Shown here: positions 16,203-23,520 of the stretch, in pieces
Numbering within the stretch: the stretch's first letter is position 1
Layout: the number at the start of each line of letters is the position of its first letter
Source of the DNA: Bacteroidota bacterium
GTDB lineage: Bacteria; Bacteroidota; Bacteroidia; Bacteroidales; B39-G9
Assembly (NCBI GenBank): GCA_015222055.1
Contig: JADFUR010000071.1
Span: 1-48,827, forward strand
Length of the DNA: 48,827 nucleotides
Direction of reading: 5' to 3'
Made by a program: the position numbers and the translations under genes
The notes under the pieces: generated by a model
Databases searched by the model: none
What the model was told of the DNA's origin: nothing
The model's input: the letters and a program-made list of their open reading frames with translations, nothing else

Positions 16203-16775
16203 CTATACAATACCGGTAAATCCCATAAATGCCATTGCCATTATACCAGCAGTAATTAAAGCTATTGGAGTACCTTGCATTCCTTTAGGAACACGCACTA
16301 AATCGAGATGCTCACGAATGCCTGCAAAAGTAATTAATGCTAATCCGTAACCTATTGAAGTTGCAACTGCAAAAACAACACTCTCCATCAAATTAAAATC
16401 CTTTTGAATAACTAAAATTGCAACACCAAGCACAGCACAGTTTGTTGTGATTAAAGGTAAAAAAATACCAAGAGCTTGATACATTGCTGGGCTAACTTTT
16501 TTTAATATTATCTCAACCATTTGAACCAATCCTGCAATAACTAAGATAAAAGTTATTGTTTGCATAAACTCAATGTGAAGAGGGTTTAAAACAAAATATT
16601 GCAATAAATAGGTTACAATTGTTGCCAATGTCATAACAAACATAATTGCACCAGCCATTCCAACGGAGGTTGATATTTTTTTAGAAACACCTAGAAATGG
16701 ACAAATTCCAAGGAATTGGGATAAAACAATATTATGAACAAATATTGCTGATATAATAATTATAATATAACTCAT
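16203..16775 (-). CDS. rnfA: Rnf electron transport complex subunit A
   Basis: Integral membrane subunit of the ion-pumping ferredoxin:NAD+ oxidoreductase. It has about six hydrophobic helices in 190 residues and the RnfA/NqrE landmarks NIVLSQFLGICPFLGVSKK at the start and LPLITTNCAVLGVAIL in the centre; the Cys residues in these two conserved loops are those that bind the intramembrane iron-sulfur centre in the family. It is the last gene of the rseC-rnfBCDGEA cluster, 28 bp after rnfE, and is followed by a strong terminator. Paralogous to the neighbouring rnfE. Confidence 0.97.
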   Translation of the reverse strand: MSYIIIIISAIFVHNIVLSQFLGICPFLGVSKKISTSVGMAGAIMFVMTLATIVTYLLQYFVLNPLHIEFMQTITFILVIAGLVQMVEIILKKVSPAMYQALGIFLPLITTNCAVLGVAILVIQKDFNLMESVVFAVATSIGYGLALITFAGIREHLDLVRVPKGMQGTPIALITAGIMAMAFMGFTGIV

Positions 16776-16803
16776 GATAAAATATTTTAAATTATTTTAT
16801 TAA

Positions 16804-17394
16804 TTATGCTTGTTTCTTGATTTTATTTACAATAGCAATTAAATAGCCTAAGACTAAAAATGCTCCTGGTGCTAAAATAAATAATAATATACCATCGGAA
16901 TTTGCAGGAATAAATTTATAATTAAAAATAGCTCCAGCTCCTAACATTTCTCTCACAGAACCTAAAATTGTAAGAGCTAAGGCAAAACCAAGTCCCATTC
17001 CTAAACCGTCAAGCAATGAAGACCAAACACCATTTTTTGATGCAAAAGCTTCTGCTCTACCTAAAATTATACAGTTAACAACAATAAGTGGAATAAATAA
17101 TCCCAGTTGAGCATATAATGCAGGAAGATAAGCCTGAAGTACCATTTGAACTATTGTTACAAACGAAGCTATAACAACAATGAATGATGGTATTCTAACT
17201 TTATCGGGGATAAAACCCTTAATTAAAGAGATTACTATATTTGACATAACTAATACGAATGTAGTTGCCAGTCCCATTCCAAGACCGTTTATTGCCGAAG
17301 AAGTAACTCCTAATGTAGGACACATCCCAAGTAAAAGTACAAATACAGGATTTTCCTTTATAAAACCTTTAGTGAAATTTTTCCATTGATTCAT
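16804..17394 (-). CDS. rnfE: Rnf electron transport complex subunit E
   Basis: Membrane subunit homologous to RnfA/NqrD. It begins [20 protein letters not shown] with [20 protein letters not shown] and has the matching half-motif [20 protein letters not shown], the two Cys-bearing loops of the family. 196 residues with about six membrane segments. Its ATG overlaps the stop of rnfG (TAATG), and a strong Shine-Dalgarno (GGAGGAA) lies inside the end of rnfG, so translation is probably coupled. Confidence 0.97.
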   Translation of the reverse strand: MNQWKNFTKGFIKENPVFVLLLGMCPTLGVTSSAINGLGMGLATTFVLVMSNIVISLIKGFIPDKVRIPSFIVVIASFVTIVQMVLQAYLPALYAQLGLFIPLIVVNCIILGRAEAFASKNGVWSSLLDGLGMGLGFALALTILGSVREMLGAGAIFNYKFIPANSDGILLFILAPGAFLVLGYLIAIVNKIKKQA

Positions 17395-17975
17395 TATTTA
17401 TTTCCTCCTTTATTTTTAAATGATTGATAAGCTCTATTAACTGCATCACAAAAAGCACGAGAACTAATTGTAGCTGCTGTTATTGCGTCTACATCTCCGC
17501 CATCTTTTATTACAGTCAGCTTAAATTGTTCCGGATTTTTTTCTTTAAATTGATTTTTAAATTTTGGACTTGTCATCTTTGTTCCAAGACCAGGTGTTTC
17601 GTTTTGTTCCAATACTGAAATATCATTTATTGTACCATCAGTTTTAAAACCAACCATTAACCATACCAATCCTCCAAAACCATTCTTTGTGTATGTTTTT
17701 ACTGCTGTACCAACTAGCTCATCATCTTTTTTGGCAGGATAACATTCTAAACTATCTGTGCCATCAAAAGTTGAAATTTTGTACATATCAGCACTGGGAT
17801 TATTATTAAAATCAGGAACAACAATTTTAATTGCCTGTAATTTTTTGCTTTCCTTCATTTGAGAAATCGGTTCTATAGTTAGTTCATAAATATACCCAAG
17901 TGCAGCTGATGCTACAAGAGTTATTACAAACAAAGTAAACACCATATTTACTAATGACGATTTTTTCTTAGCCAT
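17394..17975 (-). CDS. rnfG: Rnf electron transport complex subunit G (covalent flavoprotein)
   Basis: Periplasm-facing flavoprotein subunit anchored by an N-terminal helix (about residues 8-28). The FMN-binding domain ends in the covalent attachment motif [13 protein letters not shown], where the second Thr of the ITAAT run is the expected FMN-phosphodiester site. [12 protein letters not shown] and [11 protein letters not shown] are further family motifs. 193 residues. Overlaps rnfE downstream and is separated from rnfD by a 114-bp repetitive spacer, unlike the tight spacing elsewhere in the operon. Confidence 0.96.
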   Translation of the reverse strand: MAKKKSSLVNMVFTLFVITLVASAALGYIYELTIEPISQMKESKKLQAIKIVVPDFNNNPSADMYKISTFDGTDSLECYPAKKDDELVGTAVKTYTKNGFGGLVWLMVGFKTDGTINDISVLEQNETPGLGTKMTSPKFKNQFKEKNPEQFKLTVIKDGGDVDAITAATISSRAFCDAVNRAYQSFKNKGGNK

Positions 17976-17987
17976 AACTTTGTTATT

Positions 17988-18062
17988 GTTTATTGTTTAT
18001 TAATTATTGTTTATTTAGTATTGATTGTTGACTATTGTTTATTGATTATTGATTAATAAAAA
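17988..18062. repeat. Imperfect tandem repeats of TTATTGTTTATT type between rnfD and rnfG
   Basis: Several imperfect copies of a roughly 10-14 base unit (ATTGTTTATT, ATTGATTATTG and relatives) fill most of the spacer between the rnfD stop and rnfG start. No hairpin terminator or promoter box is clear. Confidence 0.5.
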
Positions 18063-18089
18063 AATGAAACAATAATCAATTTTTAATTA

Positions 18090-19082
18090 TCAAACCTTTT
18101 CTCCAAATAACTTTGGTTTACAATACTTATTAATTAATGGCACAAACATATTCATTATTAAAATTGCAAATGAAACGCCTTCAGGATATGCACCAAAATT
18201 TCTAATAATAATTGTTAGAACTCCAATACCTACTCCAAAAATAATCATTCCCTTTTTCGACATTGGTGATGTTACCATATCGGTTGCCATAAATATTGCA
18301 CCTAACATAACACCTCCTGTTAATAAATGAAATACTGGGTCTGCAAATCTTTCAGGATTAGCAAAATGAAGAATTTCTGAAAAAACAAATATTGTTCCCA
18401 ACATTGTAAGCGGAATATGCCAACTAATAACTTTCTTCATCAACATATATAAAAGACCTATTATCAATGCAAAAGCAGATATCTCGCCTAAAGAACCTCC
18501 AACATTTCCAAAAAACATATCCAGATATGGAGGGATTTGAGATAATAAATCAGTAACTTTTTCGCCATTCTTAACACCTTCTTTTAATATTGCAAGAGGT
18601 GTTGCTCCTGTAACAGCATCAGGATTTATTGCTAGAGCAAAGCGATTGCTTGGCCATGTTGTCATATCAACAGGAAAAGATATTAATAAAAACACACGCC
18701 CTACTAAAGCTGGGTTAAAAGGATTTTTACCTAATCCACCAAATGTCATTTTACCTACTCCAATTGCTATCAATGCACCAAGAATAATCATCCAAATAGG
18801 CAAATTGCTAGGTACGTTAAAAGCTAAAAGCACTCCTGTAATAATTGCAGAACCATCGGTAACTGTTGTCTTTCCTTTTATCAAAAACTTTTGGATTATG
18901 TATTCAAAAAATACTGAAGCTGCTACTGCTATGAGGATAACACGTACAGCATCAAATCCAAAATAATAAATTGAAACTGCCAATGCAGGAACTAGTGCAA
19001 TTAAAACACTATACATTATTTTTTTCACTGTAAAATCGCCTTCAACATGAGGTGATTGTGAAATTGTAATTAATTTATTCAT
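18090..19082 (-). CDS. rnfD: Rnf electron transport complex subunit D (covalent flavoprotein)
   Basis: Membrane flavoprotein subunit, 330 residues with about ten hydrophobic segments. It opens with ISQSPHVEGDFTVKKIMYSV, close to the usual SPHxxxxxSxxxIM start. The covalent FMN site is in AVTGATPLAIL (Thr of the TGAT motif). FGGLGKNPFNPALVGRVFLL and ATDMVTSPMSKKGMIIFG are RnfD/NqrB signatures. The start follows the rnfC stop by 3 bp, so the genes are coupled. Confidence 0.97.
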   Translation of the reverse strand: MNKLITISQSPHVEGDFTVKKIMYSVLIALVPALAVSIYYFGFDAVRVILIAVAASVFFEYIIQKFLIKGKTTVTDGSAIITGVLLAFNVPSNLPIWMIILGALIAIGVGKMTFGGLGKNPFNPALVGRVFLLISFPVDMTTWPSNRFALAINPDAVTGATPLAILKEGVKNGEKVTDLLSQIPPYLDMFFGNVGGSLGEISAFALIIGLLYMLMKKVISWHIPLTMLGTIFVFSEILHFANPERFADPVFHLLTGGVMLGAIFMATDMVTSPMSKKGMIIFGVGIGVLTIIIRNFGAYPEGVSFAILIMNMFVPLINKYCKPKLFGEKV

Positions 19083-19085
19083 TAT

Positions 19086-20417
19086 TTATTTTTTTCGTGA
19101 TCTTTTAATTTTTGTAACTGTTGATTTGCCTAACCTGATATAATCAAGTAATGGTCGTTGAGATGGACAAGTAAACATACAAGAGCCACACTCAATGCAA
19201 TCTAATACATTATTTTTTTCAAGCTCTTCCCACATTTTACTTTCAACCATGTTCATTAATAAATATGGCTCAAGTCCCATTGGACAAACCGATACACATT
19301 TACCACATCTGATACAATTTTGGACATCTTGTCGTTTTGATTCTTTTTCTTCAAAAAGCAAAACTCCTGATGAGCCTTTTGTGATAGGCACATCTGTATT
19401 CACAAGTGCTTTTCCCATCATTGGTCCACCACTTACGATTTTACCTGTATTTTCAGGTATTCCTCCAGCGGCCTCAATTAAATTTATAGTAGGAGTTCCA
19501 ACTCTTACCAATAAATTTAAAGGATTTTTTACTGATTTTCCTGTAACAGTAACAACCCTTTCAAACAAAGGTTTATTTTTTTGAATTGCTTCATATACAG
19601 CAAAAGCAGTACCTACATTGTGAACAACGGCACCTACATCAATAGGCAAAGCTCCTGACGGAACTTCTCTTTTTGCAACTGCTTTAATAAGTTGTTTTTC
19701 ACCACCTTGAGGATATTTCATTTTTAAAGGAACAACTTGAATGCCATCATAATTTTCAACAAATTTGTTAAAACGATTAATAGCATCAGGTTTATTATTT
19801 TCAATACCAATAAAAGCTTTATCAACATTCAAAGCCTTCATCAAAATTTTTATTCCTACTAAAATCTCATCAGTTTTTTCTAACATTAAGCGATGGTCGG
19901 CAGTAAGATAAGGTTCACACTCAACACCGTTAAGAATTAAAACCTCAGCTTTTTTTCCTTTTGGGATTGATAGTTTAACATGAGAAGGAAAAGTTGCACC
20001 ACCTAATCCAACAATACCAGCTTCACTAACTTTTTTGAGAATTTCTTCAGCACTTAAAGAGATATCTTTCTTTAAATCTTTAGATTTATCAATATTCTCT
20101 TCCCACTCGTCACCTTCAACATTTATTATAACACATGGTTTTTTATATCCGCTAGCATCAAAAATTTTATCTATTTTTGAAACAGTACCTGAAACAGATG
20201 AATGAATATTGGCTGAAACAAAACCGCCACTCTCAGCAATTTTTTGTCCAACTTTTACTTTATCACCTTTTTTAACAAGTAGTTTTGCAGGGGCTCCAAT
20301 ATGTTGTGAGATTGGAATCGTAACTGTTTTAGGTAATGGCAATATCTCTATTGCTTTATCTGCTGATAATTTGTTAGCAGCAGGATGAACACCACCTTTT
20401 GAAAATGTTTTTAACAC
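19086..20417 (-). CDS. rnfC: Rnf electron transport complex subunit C
   Basis: Peripheral NADH-dehydrogenase-like subunit. N-terminal barrel-sandwich (FSKGGVHPAANK, PISQHIGAPAKLLVKKGDKV), a nucleotide/FMN-binding region (GIVGLGGATFPSHVKLSIPK, NGVECEPYLTADHRLMLE) and two C-terminal [4Fe-4S] motifs (CIRCGKCVSVCPMGL and CIECGSCMFTCPSQRPL). 443 residues. The start codon is GTG, chosen because AGGAGGT lies 7 bases upstream. Part of the rseC-rnfBCDGEA operon, 11 bp after rnfB. Confidence 0.97.
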   Translation of the reverse strand: MLKTFSKGGVHPAANKLSADKAIEILPLPKTVTIPISQHIGAPAKLLVKKGDKVKVGQKIAESGGFVSANIHSSVSGTVSKIDKIFDASGYKKPCVIINVEGDEWEENIDKSKDLKKDISLSAEEILKKVSEAGIVGLGGATFPSHVKLSIPKGKKAEVLILNGVECEPYLTADHRLMLEKTDEILVGIKILMKALNVDKAFIGIENNKPDAINRFNKFVENYDGIQVVPLKMKYPQGGEKQLIKAVAKREVPSGALPIDVGAVVHNVGTAFAVYEAIQKNKPLFERVVTVTGKSVKNPLNLLVRVGTPTINLIEAAGGIPENTGKIVSGGPMMGKALVNTDVPITKGSSGVLLFEEKESKRQDVQNCIRCGKCVSVCPMGLEPYLLMNMVESKMWEELEKNNVLDCIECGSCMFTCPSQRPLLDYIRLGKSTVTKIKRSRKK

Positions 20418-20428
20418 TTATTTACCTC

Positions 20429-21331
20429 CTAATTTAATTTGTTTTCAGAAGTTTTATTTATTTCTTCTTTGATCTCTTCTGTTTGTTTTTTCTTTTCGGG
20501 CTTAGCAACTGCTTTTTTTGCTGGGAAATTCACTTCATGAATAGCTCCAGTAGGGCAAACAGCAACACATTTACGGCATAATTTACATTTTTCGAAATCA
20601 ATATAAGCTAAATTGTTTTCAATAGTAATTGCACCAAAAGGACAAACCTTTGCACACTTACCACAACCAATACATGCAGATTTGCACGCTTTCATTGCAA
20701 GAGCTCCTTTATCTTTGTTTACACAAGAAACAAAAACTCTTCTGTCTTTTGGACCTTTTTTTCTAAGCTCAATAATATTTCTAGGACAAGCTTCAACACA
20801 AGCACCACATGCCACACAATTATCTTGATTTACAACAGGCAATCCAGTTGTTTTATCAATTTTGATTGCATCAAAATTACAAGCTTTAACACAATCGCCT
20901 AATCCAAGACATCCATATTCGCAAGCAGTATCGCCAGAATATAGATTTGCAGCCATAACACATGTTGCAGAACCATCGTATTGGTTTGTTCTTTTACGTT
21001 TTTCGAAATTGCCGTTACATCTCACAACTGCAACCATAGGATCTTTTGCAGTAACCTCTTTACCTAAAATTTTTGCAACCTCTGCCATTGTTTCGTTTCC
21101 ACCAACAGTGCAAAACAATGTAGAAATATCATCTGCGTTAACTAAGGCTTCTGCCATTCCTCTGCAACCAGGAAAACCACAACCTCCGCAATTTGCTCCT
21201 GGTAATGCTTCTTCGACCTCATCAATTTTTGGATTTTCGAAAACCTTAAATTTTTGTGCTACAAGAAATAAAATTACAGCAGCAATTACACCAATCGAGA
21301 CTAATGTAATAATTGTAACTAAAATTGTCAT
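20429..21331 (-). CDS. rnfB: Rnf electron transport complex subunit B (multi-cluster ferredoxin-like)
   Basis: Electron-entry subunit that accepts electrons from reduced ferredoxin. N-terminal membrane anchor (1-25), the GANCGGCGFPGCRGMAEAL cluster motif at about 43-61, then a Cys-rich region with CLGLGDCVKACNFDAI, CVACGACVEACPRNI, CIGCGKCAKVCPFGAI and CKLCRKCVAVCPTGAI, i.e. several [4Fe-4S] sites. The last about 30 residues are a charged Lys/Glu tail. The 300-residue length is that of the long, polyferredoxin-type RnfB of anaerobes rather than the roughly 190-residue proteobacterial form. Sits between rseC (65 bp) and rnfC. Confidence 0.97.
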   Translation of the reverse strand: MTILVTIITLVSIGVIAAVILFLVAQKFKVFENPKIDEVEEALPGANCGGCGFPGCRGMAEALVNADDISTLFCTVGGNETMAEVAKILGKEVTAKDPMVAVVRCNGNFEKRKRTNQYDGSATCVMAANLYSGDTACEYGCLGLGDCVKACNFDAIKIDKTTGLPVVNQDNCVACGACVEACPRNIIELRKKGPKDRRVFVSCVNKDKGALAMKACKSACIGCGKCAKVCPFGAITIENNLAYIDFEKCKLCRKCVAVCPTGAIHEVNFPAKKAVAKPEKKKQTEEIKEEINKTSENKLN

Positions 21332-21395
21332 GTTCGTTTATTTATTATTTTGTTGTTAATTATTATTATTAATATTGATAAATTATTTTCAACAG

Positions 21396-21815
21396 TTATA
21401 TTTTTTGTAATCTAAATGTAAAAATTTTCTTAAATCTTGCTTTATAAAACGATAACACTGCATAATATGGAATAAGAATAATCAGTGATAGAAATCCAAT
21501 TATTGCCTCACTACTTGAAAAAAAAGAAGTGATAATTAATGTAGAAACGACTAAAATAAAGGGTAATAGATATGCGTAGAAAAGGGCTTTAAATCCTAAT
21601 GATTCTTCTGCAATTACGTTTACTTGTTCTCCTACTGAAAAATTTTTTCCTGAATTAAAAACCTCAATTATTTTATTTGCGGTTTCGGCAGCACCACAAG
21701 CACCTTTTAAATGACATGATGAGCAAGCTGAAGCACTTAGTATGTTAATTTTTACAATATTATTTTCAATACTTTCAACAATACCTGAGTGTTCAATAAT
21801 ATTTGATTTTCGCAT
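21396..21815 (-). CDS. rseC: RseC/MucC-family positive regulator of sigma(E)-like protein
   Basis: Small membrane protein of the RseC/MucC family, commonly the first gene of rnf clusters in Bacteroidota. A cytoplasmic N-terminal domain carries the Cys-rich motif ACSSCHLKGACGA; two hydrophobic helices follow (about 75-95 and 102-120). 139 residues, standard length. A -7 box (21838-21845) lies about 25 bp upstream, so this is probably the first gene of the rnf transcript. Function in this phylum is unproven; assistance to Rnf or redox control is inferred from linkage. Confidence 0.9.
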   Translation of the reverse strand: MRKSNIIEHSGIVESIENNIVKINILSASACSSCHLKGACGAAETANKIIEVFNSGKNFSVGEQVNVIAEESLGFKALFYAYLLPFILVVSTLIITSFFSSSEAIIGFLSLIILIPYYAVLSFYKARFKKIFTFRLQKI

Positions 21816-21837
21816 TTTATTGTTTTAAAATCCTCAG

Positions 21838-21845
21838 CAAATGTA
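21838..21845 (-). promoter_or_regulatory. Probable -7 box of the rseC-rnf operon
   Basis: TACATTTG on the minus strand matches TAnnTTTG, about 25 bp before the rseC ATG. It is the only good match in the divergent spacer on that strand. Confidence 0.5.
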
Positions 21846-21849
21846 TAAA

Positions 21850-22235
21850 AAAATACACTTTTTAAAAAGAATCGATAATAAAGGTTTTTCCAATTCAACA
21901 ATTTATATATGTAAATTGTTGATTATAACTTTTCTATTCATTATTATAAAGGCAAATACAATCTTTTTAGATAATTTTTTTTTATTATTAATATTCAGTT
22001 ATTCTATTTTTTTTTATAAAAAAAGCTCTGTTTTACCTTCAAACTATTAAAAAAAAATTATAATATCATCAATAGATAAAAGACATTTTTTAGCAATTAG
22101 CTTTATAGAACAGGAAAATCCAAAATTAATATTGAAAATAGAAAACCAAGCACATTATCAATATTTTTTAGTTATTGGAATTCGTTTTTAAATAATTAAT
22201 TTTTGTTATTACATCTTAATAATAAAATTAATTTA
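21850..22235. other. AT-rich divergent spacer without a supported gene
   Basis: A 69-codon plus-strand frame (21841-22050) overlaps the rseC promoter box and encodes a low-complexity Ile/Phe/Leu-rich string. It is probably chance in very AT-rich DNA. Nothing else is seen. Confidence 0.4.
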
Positions 22236-22243
22236 TATATTTG
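22236..22243 (+). promoter_or_regulatory. -7 box upstream of the receiver-domain gene
   Basis: TATATTTG, exact match to TAnnTTTG, 74 bp before the ATG of the receiver-only protein. The nearest TTTG upstream is too far for canonical spacing. Confidence 0.45.
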
Positions 22244-22316
22244 TATTGTATAAATTTAAATGCTCATATATATAACTTAATTTATATGTTTTTATAATAA
22301 TAAACTTTTACATCAA

Positions 22317-22700
22317 ATGAAAAAAAAGTATAATATAATATTAGTAGATGACGATTTAATTTTTTTAGAAATGTTAAAAGAATCGTTATTGGACAATCCA
22401 GACTTAAATATAATAGCTTTTCAAACTGGAGAAGAGTGTTTAAGTCATATGAATTTGAAGCCTGATGTTATTGTTCTTGATTATTTTTTAAATAATGAAA
22501 AAGATGATGCAAAGGATGGACTTGAAATATTAAAAGAAATTCATCAAATTGATCCTAAATCAAAAGTCATTATTTTATCTGGTCAAGAAGACGGCAACTT
22601 AGTATATGACTTTGTAAGAGAAAATGCCACAAATTATGTAGTAAAAGATGATAGTGCTTTTGAAAATGTAAAAAGAGCTATTGAAGATATTGTGTATTAA
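22317..22700 (+). CDS. Single-domain response regulator (CheY-like receiver)
   Basis: Stand-alone phosphoreceiver of 127 residues with no output domain. The acidic pocket is D11-D12-D13, the phospho-acceptor is D55 (VIVLDYFL), the switch Ser is S88 (IILSGQ) and the conserved Lys is K110 (YVVKDD). An insertion after the phospho-Asp (NNEKDDAKDG) is larger than in CheY but common in Bacteroidota. It is monocistronic, with a promoter box upstream and a bidirectional terminator downstream. The kinase partner is not adjacent. Confidence 0.92.
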   Translation: MKKKYNIILVDDDLIFLEMLKESLLDNPDLNIIAFQTGEECLSHMNLKPDVIVLDYFLNNEKDDAKDGLEILKEIHQIDPKSKVIILSGQEDGNLVYDFVRENATNYVVKDDSAFENVKRAIEDIVY

Positions 22701-22728
22701 TTTTCTTATTATTAATTCGAAATTATAA

Positions 22729-22761
22729 AAAAACCTCAAGAAATACTTGAGGTTTTTTTTA
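22729..22761. terminator. Bidirectional terminator
   Basis: Stem CCTCAAG / CTTGAGG flanked by A-run and T-run, so it can act for the receiver gene on the plus strand and for lolA on the minus strand, whose stops lie 30 and 15 bases away. Confidence 0.85.
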
Positions 22762-22776
22762 TACAATAAATTTTAT

Positions 22777-23442
22777 TTATTCCCGCATATCAATAAGCTC
22801 AACATCTGGATTTGTTTTTGTATTATAAGTAAACATTGCATCGTTCATTTTTACATTCGGTCTAAAATTTTTAACCTTTATAGTATATCTACTCCCATCT
22901 TTACTAAAATATTTAATTGAATATAAATGGTATTTAGCTTTGTCAACTTTCACTTTAATCTTGAAAAAACGTTTTTTCTTATTACGTGGCACTAATTCAA
23001 TAAGATACAATTTTCTACCATTTTCAACCACTTCGCTAATATATTTATATTTAAAACCTTTACTATAAATAGTAAACAAATCGCTTGGATTACTTAAAAC
23101 ATCATCATCTTTATTCTTTCTATCTTTTTTTTCTACATCATAAAGATTAACCTCATCTTCATCTGGCATATAAACCCATCTTTGTTTTCCATTAGAATAT
23201 GTTTCTGTTCCCATAAGTAAAAGTTTAAATTTATCTCCTTTTACAAACACTGTCCCCTCAAAAGTCTCATTAACACCATCTTGAAGATTTTCCATATTAT
23301 ATGAAAAATCTGATTTTATCGTTTTATAAGATTTTGTTTTTGAAGAAACCTTATCTAAAATCGACTTTGCTTTAGGCTCTTTTTGTCCATATCCAACTAA
23401 TGCGGTAGTTAAAAATATAATAATAATTGATAATCTTGTCAT
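22777..23442 (-). CDS. lolA: LolA-like outer-membrane lipoprotein carrier
   Basis: Periplasmic chaperone of the LolA/LolB fold with a signal peptide (about 1-19, ending GYGQ). The body shows the family's long beta pattern: IKSDFSYNMENLQDG, GTVFVKGDKFKLLL, GKQRWVYMPDEDEVNLY, and then SIKYFSKDGSRYTIKVKNF with the C-terminal MFTYN. 221 residues. It follows ftsK by 78 bp in the same orientation, an order often kept in Bacteroidota. A phosphorylation or regulatory motif is not seen. Assignment to the LolA family is firm, to lipoprotein carriage somewhat less so. Confidence 0.88.
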   Translation of the reverse strand: MTRLSIIIIFLTTALVGYGQKEPKAKSILDKVSSKTKSYKTIKSDFSYNMENLQDGVNETFEGTVFVKGDKFKLLLMGTETYSNGKQRWVYMPDEDEVNLYDVEKKDRKNKDDDVLSNPSDLFTIYSKGFKYKYISEVVENGRKLYLIELVPRNKKKRFFKIKVKVDKAKYHLYSIKYFSKDGSRYTIKVKNFRPNVKMNDAMFTYNTKTNPDVELIDMRE

Positions 23443-23520
23443 GTTTAAATCTGTTTTTTTTTATTAATATTTAAGTCAATTAAAAATATGTACGATTATA
23501 GCATCTAGATGTTTCATCGT

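Noticed and set aside
17988-18062. Short repeats in the rnf spacer as a CRISPR array
   Set aside because: Units are too short and irregular, with no unique spacers.
21841-22050. 69-codon plus-strand frame in the rseC upstream region
   Set aside because: Low-complexity Ile/Phe/Leu-rich string in AT-rich DNA and overlaps the likely rseC promoter box.
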